Positions 12,199 to 23,400 of a DNA stretch of 64,000 bases are shown here, piece by piece. The notes below the pieces were generated by a model. That model had not been told where the DNA came from. It saw nothing but the letters and a program-made list of their open reading frames with translations, and searched no databases. Made by a program: the position numbers and the translations under genes. The stretch comes from Panagrolaimus kolymaensis (lineage: Eukaryota; Nematoda; Chromadorea; Rhabditida; Panagrolaimidae), in NCBI GenBank assembly GCA_028622995.1, contig JAJQJQ010000055.1, positions 62,001 through 126,000 of the forward strand, written 5' to 3'. Within the stretch, counting starts at the first letter, position 1; every line of letters starts with the position of its first letter.

Positions 12199-12624
12199 TT
12201 AAACTTTGTTTTATCATTAATTATAAATTTTAAAAAATTTTAAGAGATGTCTTTAGCTTGAGACCAGTTTTGATTATAAATTCAAAATGAAGCAGTTTAA
12301 ATAAAAATTCTTACAAATTTTATTTGTGTCGGGTTTAAAATCTTTCATTTTTTGTAACAAATTTTAGGTTTTTTTTATTCCAAGAAATGTATTTGGGTCT
12401 TTTTTTTAATGAAAAAATCTTTTAATGAAAAAATATTTTAATTTTTGCCTTTCCGAGATTGGATTTAACCTTTGTTTAGCAATCTAATGTAAAAAATTGC
12501 ATAGAATTTAAAAAAAAATTACACCATAGCTTCGACAATAAAATAATGGCAAGCAATTATGTAACTTTATTTGCATGAAACTTTTTTTTAAATAAAAACT
12601 CCAATTATTTTTCTCTTCAACAAA

Positions 12625-13600
12625 ATTAAACGTTTGTTTCCTTCTTTCGTTTATCGTAACTAAAAAATAATAAAGGTTTAAATGATTTAACTTTTGTTTA
12701 ATGAAGATTATTTCTAAGATTTGATAATTATACCATTCCTCCATTATTCAAACCGCCCGCCTTTAACAACTCCTACCAGTGACAAGCCTCATTGCCTATC
12801 TCGCACCGCTACTTCCTTCAGTTGCGGTGTTAGTCTTTGTTAGTCTTCAACTTTCTCTTTTCAAATTTTTTGACGCGATTCACTTACCTAATTAAATCAG
12901 AGAACAGGAAAGCCTTTTTTGAATAATGTTTATTTTTTCATTGATAACTTTTTTGAAGTTCGATTTATAGGTGCCAAGCAACAAAAATCATGGCTGGTCA
13001 ACGCCAATCTGCTCGAATTGCTGCAAAAAAGCGCGCTTCTGTTGTCGCTGCTGCTCAAGTTTGTTTTGTTATTTTTACTCTATCATTATGTATATATTTT
13101 TAGAAATCGCCAATAAAAAAAAGAAAAACCAGAGCTGGCGCAAGAAAGATGACCTATGAAGACCGCGCTGCTTCACTTCCTCAACTTCGACCAAATAATG
13201 AAGCTGCTGATGATAAATGTAAAGAAGAGTTTTTAATTTATTTAAAACCTTAGAATTTTTTTGTTATTTTAATTTTTGTTCAAATAAATGTTAAAAATTA
13301 TTTCATTAAATTGTAACAATTCTTTTCTCAATAAAAAAGCATTTCGGTAAAAAAATTTGAATAAACCATAAAAACAAATAAAATAAATGATAGAGAATTA
13401 GAAACAGCAGGCTTTAATCTTTATGTTTCAATTGTAAAATTTCACTTCGATTATTTCCTGAAACCTTCTTAGAATTAAATGAAAAAAAATTTAGATTTTA
13501 CAATGTCAAAAAATATAGGTTGTTTCTAATCGCTGCTTCATTTATATATGTCTAGTTGATTGCTACAGACAATACCATCAATTTTTTAACTTTTTTTTTA
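12625..13600. repeat. Duplicated block, copy 2 (carries basic-protein gene 2)
   Basis: Second copy of the segment at about 8440-9620, same orientation, with many substitutions and small indels but alignable from TTAACTTTTGTTTAATGA upstream to TGCTACAGACAATACCATC downstream. Confidence 0.8.
12990..13253 (+). CDS. Small basic protein of unknown function, paralogue 2
   Basis: Two exons (12990-13058, 13104-13253) encode 72 aa, with the intron at the same codon (after AAAQ) as paralogue 1. The protein begins AGQRQSARIAAKKRASVVAA, continues KSPIKKRKTRAGARKMTYED, and ends DKCKEEFLIYLKP. One 16-residue unit of the paralogue's internal repeat (VAILPDLPPLPFEDRA) is absent, leaving one DRAASLPQLRP copy. 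The conserved CKEE(I/F)LIYLKP ending and the TYE(E/D)R core are the parts under constraint. Function is unknown. A TTTATAG acceptor precedes the ATG, as in the paralogue. Confidence 0.58.
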
Positions 13601-13693
13601 TCTATTATATGAGTAGAAATTATTATATAAAAAAATGGTTTATTCAATCAACATAAGCTTATCAAGTTTTAGCATTTTTTGTTTGGAAACTTT

Positions 13694-14595
13694 TTAATGT
13701 TTTCCACCACCCAAATTTGCTTCAGCTAATAGTGGGTAATCTGGAGAATTAGGATCTTTGTTCCATCCGTAGAGTCGAATTTCTAATGAATATAGGATAA
13801 TAATTAATAAACTTAAACCCAAACACTCACTACTTGGATTTGCGACACCCATGGGTGGTTGTTCATTTAATAAAAAATCCCATTCATGCATCATTTCAGG
13901 ATTTGACAAAAGTGAAAGAGACATATGAGGAGCATAAGCAGTGCCTTTTGATGGGGTTAAGCCAGCGCCATCGAAATATTCATTAAGCATATCTGAAACT
14001 CCAATGTTAAAAACATATATCGATCGAAGCTCTCTAACCATCATATTTGGTTAAAAGCGACGCGGAATTTGCATCTGGTATGGCGAATAAATTCATTCCA
14101 AATATAAGCGCTGCCAGTTTTTCAAAGTGAATTGTTATTGGACCATAAGCCTCAAAAGCAGCTTTAGTTGCATTTTGGAGAGCTTCATCAGCTCTAAAAT
14201 TTACAGTATTTCCATGCTATGTATATTCATAGATATTCCTTACTTTTGAATATCTTCATCGGTAATATAAAAAGTATCAAACGTAACATGCAAAGAAGTG
14301 ATAGCTTCAAAAGTGGAATTAAATCGAGGATCAACATCCATGAGAGCTTTTTGTAATTCTGCAACCGCTTCAAGAACCTACAAAATAAACATTAGTTGTC
14401 TAACTTTCGAACTAATCAAATAAATCTTACATTTTCGTCATCAATATGTACGGCTAAAAAAGCATTGGGAGGTAAAGATTTTTGATTTGGACCGAATTTT
14501 TTGGCACTGATTGTTGTTGGCACACGTCTCAATGCATGGCTTTGAATTACAGTTAAAGCTAGGAAACCAAGGAAAAAACACAAAACGGATTTCAT
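13694..14595 (-). CDS. Secreted 2H-phosphoesterase-like protein (AKAP7/LigT fold); one apparent frameshift
   Basis: Minus-strand exons 14595-14431, 14377-14244, 14193-13831 and 13782-13694. A signal peptide (KSVLCFFLGFLALTVIQSHA) leads, then NAFLAVHIDDENV. Two H-x-(T/S)-hydrophobic motifs follow: LHVTF (His85) and PHMSL (about His189), the paired signatures of the 2H phosphoesterase superfamily. Spacing and surrounding pattern (FLAV-I...V..LQ..., TDEDIQKADEALQNA, then PHMSLSLLSN) resemble the AKAP7 C-terminal domain and 2'-5' RNA ligase-like proteins, which cut 2',3'-cyclic or 2'-5' phosphodiester bonds. Here the domain is predicted to be secreted, unlike AKAP7. Near 14040-14046 the frame shifts by one base (the frame after SLLTKY hits TAG; MVRELRSIYVFNIGVS continues in the next frame), and total exon length is 3n+1. 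It is either decayed or misassembled. The activity is inferred from the two motifs only. Confidence 0.65.
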
Positions 14596-15043
14596 CCTAA
14601 AAAAACTTTGAAAAAAACCAAACAAAAAGTGATTTTTTTATGAGAAAACTCTTAGTGCTTTTGTAACAGCAGAAAACCTTTTACATCGTGGTCGCAACTT
14701 TTATTTGGTGATGCACTTTTATAAATAAAAAACTAATAATTTTGTACAAATTTTTTTTTAACAATGAAAAGCTTTTAATAGTCCTGCCACGTTGAAAATT
14801 TTTTTAATGAGGCAGAATATTTTTTTGGTGTTGCTCCACTTTATTAAAACTAATAATTTTAAAAGAAAAAAATTATTTTAACAAAGAAAAAAGCTTTCAA
14901 CTATCATTTTTTTTTGTTGTTGTCTGAAAGTTTTAAAAAATAATGTTAATCATTCAATGTATTTTTTTGATACAAAAGAACGAAGACTTTTCTCGTAAAA
15001 GTATCACTTTTTTGTGGCTTTTCCGAGTTTTCTAAATTTTAAA
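14596..15043. promoter_or_regulatory. Bidirectional promoter with mirrored homologous arms and a tandem repeat
   Basis: The ~70 bp before each start codon are homologous in mirror image: on the minus strand 14664-14596 and on the plus strand 14972-15043 both read ACAAAAG..C.AAGA.TTTTCTC.TAAAA..ATCACTTTTT and on to the ATG. Between them lies a diverged direct repeat (about 14700-14785 and 14822-14905) sharing TTTTGGTG.TGC.C..CTTT, AAACTAATAATTTT and AAGCTTT. The genes probably share regulation. Confidence 0.55.
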
Positions 15044-15512
15044 ATGAAAGCAGTTTTGTGTTGTCTCATTGGTTTCCTCGTTGCTGGAGCAACTTTTGCC
15101 GATCCTGACGCCGAATTTCTTCAATGTTGCAAAGACAAGAGTGTCTCTGATAGTTGTCAAAAAATGTGTGGTTATGGTCATACTCTCGATGATGTAAGTG
15201 ATTTCCATTTAGCGAAAGTATAAAAAAAAGAAAAGGATTTTAAATGTTTTTAAAATTTAGTATGCGATTGCATTCGATACAAAAATATGCAGCCTTGAAA
15301 CGGATCTTCAACCATGGCATTCATGTTTTGAAAATCAAAAGGACAACACTCAATGTTGCACAGATGCTGGAGTAGGAGCTGATGCTGAACTTTCATATTG
15401 TCTTGATTTGTGCAATGGAGTCACACCTTTTGTTATGGACCCAAAATATTTTAATTGCAAAAATTATTGGGACTCCGTTATGAAATGTGCTGAAGACTCT
15501 CATCAAAAGTAA
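15044..15512 (+). CDS. Secreted DB-module protein
   Basis: Two exons (15044-15193, 15261-15512) encode 133 aa. Residues 1-19 are a signal peptide (KAVLCCLIGFLVAGATFA). The rest fits the nematode DB module (DUF DB, pfam01682): DAEFLQCCKDKSVSDSCQKM with CGYG, a CSLETDLQPWHSCF segment, then DNTQCCTDAGVG and CLDLCNG. The CC...C..C, C...C and CC...C..C cysteine spacing is typical of this nematode-restricted extracellular module, whose function is not established. An inner ATG was chosen over the in-frame one at 15014 because it begins the hydrophobic signal peptide and aligns with the start of the neighbouring 2H gene. The signal peptides of these otherwise unrelated neighbours are nearly the same (MKSVLCFFLGFLA, MKAVLCCLIGFLVA). 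Confidence 0.85.
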
Positions 15513-16598
15513 TATGTAGCCATTTTAAATTGTTAAAATAAAAATTCTAAAGCATTTTAAAGTTTATTCAAGGTTTTTATAAAATCATACACAAATAATA
15601 TAAACTTCCTAAAAATAGCAAAGACTAAAAAGTGGAATTATGTTTTAAAACGCTATTCATAATAATATATGAGTGCTTTGAACATAATAGTTTTGATAGT
15701 GATGAAATTGCTGAACCGAAAGAATATTTTGAAAATAAAAAAATATATCCCACTCTCCCAATGCATCCCCCATAATCACCCACCACCGCTTTAAAAATAT
15801 TGAGTTAATTTTAAAAACTTATATAAATTTATTGTTATAATTTTTATTCTTTCTATAATATTTTTTTTTGCCTTCTAAAACACTTCACTTATATTTTAAA
15901 GTATTTTTATTAATTAAAAATTTTTGAATTTGCTTAAATTGATTTATTTTTCATATTTTTAAAATAAATCAACTCAAAAATTTTAAATTACATGTTCAAC
16001 TTCAAGTTGATTTTGAGCATGATGAAGATGAGCCTGGACAGATTGAAGAATATCACAAAATAACCGAGAAAAAATCTCTAACTTTTCATTACTTTTGACA
16101 TTTTTTTTACACCATTCTGTTGCTTCTCAAATACAAACAAAATATTTCATTTTCTCAATATGACTGCGATTAATTCTACGTTTTACACTGTTAGAATATG
16201 AAATAAATTAGAATAAAATCCAATATTTTAAGAGTTTCTTTTTTAATTATAAATGTTCAAAATTAGTTACTTTCAAAAATCAATAAAAAATTTAGATAAT
16301 GTTAAAATATTCAAACAAGAGAAAATATTGTTAATTTGTATTTACAATTTGATATAAATAAATGATTTATTTTTTGCCTTCTTTAATTTATTGTTTAATT
16401 ATGGTTTTAAGACGCACTTATATCGTTGAGGAGAGAACGCCAATAAAAAAAATAACTCATTGGAGAAAAAAATTGTTATGAAAGTTTATTTTTTTGTATA
16501 TACACACTGCAATTATTTTTTTCGCTATTCATTCATTTGCTTGAATTTATTTATCTTTTTTATCGAGAACATTTAATTAAATTTATTAATTTCAGGAA
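15513..16598. other. Intergenic, with a minus-strand coding remnant
   Basis: A+T-rich. Apart from the remnant at 16001-16187 I see only poly(A)-like signals after the DB gene (AATAAAA at 15538) and, at 16595, a TTTCAG acceptor just before the CWC22 start codon. Confidence 0.4.
16001..16187 (-). pseudogene. Decayed coding exon, family not recognised
   Basis: From a TAACAG acceptor at 16188-16190, the minus strand reads VKRRINRSHIEKMKYFVCI, a TGA at 16129-16127, then EATEWCKKNVKSNEKLEIFS and RLFCDILQSVQAHLHHAQ, ending at TGA 16003-16001. The amino-acid composition and helical pattern look like real protein on both sides of the internal stop, so this is probably a remnant of a lost gene. No further exons were found upstream. 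Confidence 0.35.
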
Positions 16599-19500
16599 AT
16601 GGCATCTGAAAGATCCCCAACTCCTGAAGATGCTAATGAGGTAGCTGCATCCCCAATCAAAGAAAAAGCAGACGATGAAGAAGATATTCGTGGTTCATCT
16701 TCGCCAAGGCGGGAATCTTCTCCTCCAAAATTAGTTGATGAAGATAAAGAAGATGAATCCCCAGCTAAAGAAAATCTTGATGTAGAAGAATCATCTAAAA
16801 AGCGTGATCGATCTCAATCAGTTGAAAAGAAAAAGCATAAGAAAAAGGATCGAAAGCGTCACGGAAGTCGAAGCGACGATGGCCATGAAGAAGATGAAAG
16901 CCATCGAGAGCGAAAACGTCGAAGAAAACATCGCTCACAATCTCCCAGATCTCGATCACCTGATGACCGAGAATCTTCCCGAAAGCATAGAGATGAAGAT
17001 CGAGAAAAAGAAAAAAAGCGTAAAAGAAGTAGACGATCCCGAAGCCACGACCATGATGACCGCAGAAAAGCAGACGATGATTATGATCGAAAACGCTCAG
17101 ATTCAGTTGATCGTGATGATTCCCGACGTCGTGAAAAAACCCACAAACATCGAGATCGAGAAAATTCCATTGAAGAAATAAAGCGCGAATCCCCTCAATC
17201 TCCGCCAGCCAAGAAAAAAGTTGAAATCGACCCTATTTTAACTCGAGCTGGCGGCGCATATATTCCTCCAGCAAAATTGAGAATGATGATGGAACAACAA
17301 GCTGATAAAAAGGGAGAAGAATTTCAAAGAATGAGTTGGGAAAAATTAAAGAAAAAAATTCATGGACAAGTTAATAAAGTAAATGTGGGAAATCTTGTTC
17401 TGGTTGTTCGAGAATTATTACAAGAAAATGTTATTCGTGGAAAGTAAGTTAATTTTGCCCTAAATTTTCATTTAAAAATTACTCTCATTTTTAAAAATTT
17501 TGGATTTTTGCAAGAAAATTTTTTATATATTCCAAACTTAACTTTTTATTTATTTTTCAGAGGTTTACTTGCTCGTTCGATCGTTCAAGCTCAAACATTT
17601 TCCCCATCATTTTCACATGTTTATGCGGCATTGGTGGCGATTATCAATTCCAAATTTCCAAACATTGGTGAATTAATTATTCGAAGATTAATTATTCAAT
17701 TTAAACGAGCATTCAAAAATCTCAATAAAGCCACATGCGTTACAGTTTCAACATTTTTGGGTCATTTAGCTAATCAACGAGTGGTTCACGAACTTTTAAT
17801 TTTGGAATTATTACTTGTTTTAATGAAAGATCCCACAGATGATTCAATTGAAATTGCAGTGAATTTGCTCAAAGTTTGCGGGCAAATGTTAACTCAAGTT
17901 ACTCCCCAAGGAACTTACGGTAAATTAATTTTTCGATAGCCTGCTTTTATAAATATTTTAATCGCTTGCTTTTTTTAGCCATTTTCGAACAACTTCGAAG
18001 CATTCTTGAAAATTGCAATGATATCACTTCTCGAACCCAATATATGATCGAAGTATTATTCCATGTTCGGAAAGAAAAATTTGTTGCATACCCATCGATT
18101 GTTGAGGAGCTTGATTTGATTGAAGAGGAGGACCAAGTTTGTCATTTGGTTCATATCATTTCGGAAGATGATAAACCTTTGGATCCTGAAACTGGACTTA
18201 GTATGTTTTTTTTTGCGTCAAAAATAATTTTCTTTGGTCTAAAACAATTCATTTTTTTAGATATATTCAAATTTGACCCAAATTTTGAAGAAAATGAAAT
18301 CCAATACGAAGAAATTCGTAAAGAAATTATTGGGGATGCGGATGATGAAAGCGATGACGAGGAAGGTGGAGGTGGCGGCGAAAATGGAACAGCTCCACGA
18401 AATCAAGGTGACGACGGTGAAGAAGCAGCCGATGAAGTTCCAAAGCCATTAGTTTCAATGAAAATTATTGATATGACTGAACACGAGCAAGCTGCATTTC
18501 GCAGAAAAGTATATCTCACAATTCAATCTTCCCTCGATTTTCAAGAAGCCGCTCATAAACTTATTAAAAATGTTTATAAACCTGGAGTCGAAATTGAACT
18601 TTGCAATATGATAGTCGATTGCTGCGCCCAACAACGAAGTTACACTCCATTTTATGGAAAACTTTCTGAACGATTTTGTAAACTTCGAAAAGAATTTCAA
18701 GATGCTTTTGAAAAAATTGCTCGAGATACATATCACACAATTCATCGATTTGAAATAACAAAATTGAGAAATATGGCTAAACTTGTTTCACATTTGCTAA
18801 CCACGGATGCAATTTCTTGGGAAATATTTAAAGAAGTTAAAATGACTGAAGATGATACAACTTCTTCTGGAAGAATATATATTAAAACTATTTTCACTGA
18901 ACTTGTTGAATCTTTTGGACTTATTAAGCTTGATTCGAGACTTAATGATCCGTAAGAATTTTTTTACCAATTTTTTAATTTTTACTAAAATTAATTTTTT
19001 TAGAACTCTCAAACACAATTTTGAAGGACTCTTTCCCAAAGACCACCCAAAAAATTCTCGGTTTGCAATCAATTTCTTTTCATATATTGGTTTGGCAGGG
19101 CTAACTTTGGATTTGAGAAAACATTTAAAAAAGCGTGAAAAGAAATTAAAAGAAGAAGCTGCAGTTAAAGAAGAAGAGGAAGCCTCATCAGAATCATCAT
19201 CATCTGATTCAGATTCAGACGGCTCCGATTCGGAAAGCGATGATTCAAGTTCTGATAGCTCTTCAGGTTCTGATTCCGATGGTTCTTCAAGCACAGGATC
19301 ATCCACTTCAAGCGCGGCATCATCGACTGGACCCCCAAAAAAATCAAAGAAATCAAAAACAAGCCACAAAAAAGTAAGAATATTTTGTTAATTTTTTAAT
19401 GCGAAGAAATTATATTAAATATTTCTTTAGATAAAGCGTGAAATTGAAAGCCCTAAAAGAGCTCCACCTGCAATAAAAGAAATCAAAAATGAACCGATTG

Positions 19501-19901
19501 ATGAGGATTATGAAAACCACCACAAAAGTCGGGACAAGGAAAGAAATCATGGCCGGGATCGACGTGATCGAGGTAGAGATGATAGAGATCGTGAAGAACG
19601 ACGACATCACGAAAAAAGAACAACCACTCGTAGACATGATGATCAAGAAAATAGGCATCACACTGAAGATAGAAACCATCGTCGATCAGCAACACCAGAA
19701 AAGAGGTCAAAACGATCTCCAACCCCTGAAAAACGGTCCAAACGATCGCCGACTCCAGAAATGCGATCACGAAAATCTCCAAATCCTGAAAAGAGATCTC
19801 GTCGATCACCCACTCCTGAAAAGCATTCTTCAAAACGATCACCTGAACGTCGTTCACGCCGAGATGATTCTCGTTCTCCTGATCGTCGCCATCGTCGTTA
19901 A
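16599..19901 (+). CDS. let-858: Pre-mRNA splicing factor CWC22 (nucampholin/LET-858)
   Basis: Six exons (16599-17443, 17561-17919, 17979-18200, 18261-18951, 19004-19373, 19431-19901) encode 985 aa with consistent phases. The first ~200 residues are charged, rich in Arg/Ser/Asp/Lys. [15 protein letters not shown] near residue 213 is the CWC22 signature that precedes the MIF4G domain (about 235-440, with [20 protein letters not shown] and [20 protein letters not shown]). An acidic linker ([15 protein letters not shown]) leads to the MA3 domain (about 545-670, [20 protein letters not shown]). The tail is Ser/Asp-rich and then an RS-type region with tandem R-S-P-T-P-E-K units. CWC22 binds eIF4A3 and brings the exon-junction complex core to the spliceosome. 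It is nuclear and essential in Caenorhabditis (let-858). Its 3' end converges on unc-64. Confidence 0.95.
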
Positions 19902-20014
19902 ATTATTCCATTTGTTATTTTTCATTTTGTTTTTCTTTTTATTTCGCCTGGTTATTTTAAAATTTTGTGTTTTTCATCTTTTTTGATTATCATTCAAAAA
20001 TGTGTTTTTATTTT

Positions 20015-20020
20015 AATAAA
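20015..20020 (+). terminator. Poly(A) signal of CWC22
   Basis: AATAAA 114 bases past the CWC22 stop. No further gene lies between here and the last unc-64 exon at 20389. Confidence 0.6.
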
Positions 20021-20388
20021 TATTAACCACAAAAAACTTTCATCCCTGAAATGGGTAATTTTGAATGTAAAATGTTCGTTAAATGATTAGCAAAATTTTT
20101 AGAAATTATCACTTCTTCTTGCTGGAATTGTAATCAAAAAATAAATTTTTATAAAAAAAATTTAAAAAAGAAAATGAAATCAGAAACTTTTTGTTTTGGG
20201 ATTTATTTCACTTTTTTTCCAACATAATTCTGTATTTTATGCTAATACAAATACATGTCATAAAACTTTTTTATTTATCTCTTTTCTCTTCTCTTTTTTT
20301 CATACAAACAACAATAAATAGGAAATATTTAAAAAAATTAAGCTTTCAAATACAAACAATAAAACAAAATTATTTTCTTTCTTTTTTT

Positions 20389-20475
20389 TCATAGCACACC
20401 TTTCAAATAAATTATCAAGAATATCACAAGTATTATTACAATAATAAGTAATGTAATAAGAATGCAAATTTTTTT
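20389..20475 (-). other. unc-64: unc-64 alternative terminal exon A (transmembrane anchor)
   Basis: After acceptor TTTTTTCAG, 29 codons: [20 protein letters not shown] followed by IIYLKGVL and TGA. Two lysines then ~22 hydrophobic residues, phase 0 with the common exon ending in ARR. Closest to the UNC-64A anchor of Caenorhabditis (KKICIL start, KVL-type end). Confidence 0.9.
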
Positions 20476-23400
20476 CTGAAAAAAAAAATTTTGATTAAAG
20501 TTTTTTTTGCTTGCAGGATTGCATTTGAGCTTTAGTTTAAACATACATGCTTGAAAGTTAGAGTGTTGTTGGTTAATAAATAAGCAGGACGTGGACATTT
20601 GTTGTTAAATAATTATTTTTTTTGGTTTTTTGTAACAAAGAATAAAAATTTTAAATTATTTATTGTTTTCATTAAAATAAAACGCAACAAAAAAACGTGC
20701 AAAATCATTTCTAGCTAGAAAATTTGAGGGAAAAACTGAAGAAGAAAAAGTTGAGATCTGTATAAAAAAATGTTGACGAAAAATGTTTTTCGTATTAAAC
20801 TATTCAAATTCAAAGTAAGGGAAAGTTTTTTTGAGCTTTGCTTTGGATGGAAAATAATTTATAATTAAAAAACTTTTTGATCCATTTTCAAACTGTCCAA
20901 TTAAAGGGCGAAAAATTAGATAAGTAAATTTTCACACGAAAAGTTTCAAAAAATTCTTTCATTTAAAGCTCAAAAAAATTCCATCAAAAGTAAATACGAA
21001 ATAAAAAAAGAAGCTGAGATCATAATTCAAAAAAAATTGCCATGGAAAAAAAAGATGTTTATGTAAATAAAGTAGAGATCGAGAGACAGCAAATTGCAAA
21101 CAAAAAAAATAAAAAAAATAAAAGCATATTAAAAAAATTTTGGTCAGTTTTTTTCATTATTAACAAAAAAATAGTAAAAAATAAAATAAAAATTATTGCT
21201 TCTTCGAACCGTGTTTATTCACAGTTGTTGAAGCGGGTGAGTGTCGTTTTATTAATAAAAACTATAGACTATACTGCTTTCAACTTATGTGATAAAAAAA
21301 AATATTAAAACCGCGCTACTAAAAAAGATAAAATTAATTAAGAGTTTTCTACATTCAAAAAAAATTATTCTATAAAACTCAGCACAAAAACAAAAAGGCA
21401 GTTATTTTTCTTTGTATTGTTTTTGAGAGAATATTGATAATACAAAAATTCAAAGAATAAAAATTAAATTGTGGCTATAAAAATTAAGAGAGAGAGTGAT
21501 TAACAATAAAAATAAAAAAGGCACAGCCTAAAAAAAGTAGTTAAAAATAGGTCCAAAGATAAAAAACCGGAGTATAAAAAGTTAGTAAAAAGCCGCCAAA
21601 ATTATTATTTGTTAGAGTGAAAAAAAACTATGATAAAATAAAGTGATTTGACGAGAGATATTTCAAGCCAATAAAAAAATGTGTTTTCAATCATTAAAAA
21701 AGCTTGAAACTAAAAAGCAGACGATAGAAGTAAAAAAGATACATTATTATTACTTTCGATGCAAGAGAAATTGGTTGGCAGAGAAAATTTGTTAGCTTTT
21801 TAAAAATAATTGAAAGTTGGTTAAAATGGTAAAGGAACAAAGCTTAAAATCATCAATGTTACGACGATTGCCAATACTAATAAACAAATAATTATCATGA
21901 TCTTCTTCTGAAATGGTGATAAGAAAGAATTAGTTATTAGGTTTCAGACAAAATGTGCAAGTAACAATCTATTACTAAATAAATATAATTCAACTTAGGA
22001 GATATGTATAAATAAATTTAATATACGATATACATACATTGGCTGGGAAGAGAGTTAAAAGAAAAATAATTAAGATATTTAACTAACCTTTGTCCCAAAT
22101 TTTCGTTTCTTTCTTTCCTAATTTTTGTCAAGTACACTTTCATTTAAAAAAATTTTAATTTTGGTCTTTTTTTTTCTTCCAATGAATTTGAAATCCGAAA
22201 ATTAAAACCCAAAATCTTTTAATTTGAAAACTTTATAAAATTCTATGGTGAAGCAACTTTTTTTAGATGTAAAATCACTTAATTTTCGAAGCAAAAAAGT
22301 CGTCTAAAAGTCACTTTAAAAAAATCTATTTTAAACCAAAGCCTTTTTTCAAAAAATGACTGTCACTCAAATCCATTTCCTTCCGGTTCTCTCCTTAGTG
22401 TCTCACTCATTCTCTCTTCTCAACCTATGTATGCATATTCAAAAACTTAACTTAAAAAAAGCAATATATGTACATACATATTCAACAAAAAAAAAACTAT
22501 GGATAGATAAATATTTTAACACTGCAAATCAAACCAAATCGGTGATGTGTGTGTGCGTTTGTTTTTTGCCTTTTCTTTTTTCAAGAAAAAAAGTTGAAGA
22601 CGAATACATACTTTTTTACCATAGTTTAATAACTATTTTTATGGTATTAATTTCAATATAAAATAAACTACAATAAATACTGCCACAACGACGAGAATTG
22701 CAAGCAAAATGAGCTTCTGAAAAATCAGGCCAAAAACGAAACTAAGGCAATAATATTTAGCAATAATAATAAACTTAAGGAAAAAATAACTATGAAAAAA
22801 TAACTAATACCACGTCACAAGAAAAAACAAACTACTGTAACAAAAAAATTTTTGTTGTTGAAAAATATACAAAATTTATATATATCGAATTTTCACTTTT
22901 GTCATTGGAAGCATATATCACAAAAAATACGAAAGACAATATTTAAAAATTATTATAATAAAATAAATAAATAATAAAGCACTATCGAATCGATTTTTGG
23001 TAATAAAAAAATAAATCTTTTTTCTTCAAAAAAAAAACTCAAAATAATTTCTTTAAAAATTATTATTACCCATCTTTTTTTTGGACAAACACCAGAAAAA
23101 CAACAAACAAATAACAAATACACACCATATTTAAAATTATTAAAAAACATATATTTAGAAAAACAGTAGTTTGTTAGTTTTGAAAGCGATATCTTGGACG
23201 ATTGGAATCACCGGGATTATTCTCAAAATTTTCAGCTGGAGCCGATCTTGGTGCTTGTGAAGGTTGTGAATTGCCACCGGGTAATACACTTGCTGTCGTT
23301 CTCGTTGCAAGCACCACCCAAATAATAATACCAACAACAATAATGATTATAACAACGATTAATAACAAAATGCATATACATTTTTTCTAAAAAATGTGTG

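Noticed and set aside
22953..23150. A fifth unc-64 anchor exon ([10 protein letters not shown]...)
   Set aside because: No acceptor before the Lys pair, and charged residues interrupt the hydrophobic run.
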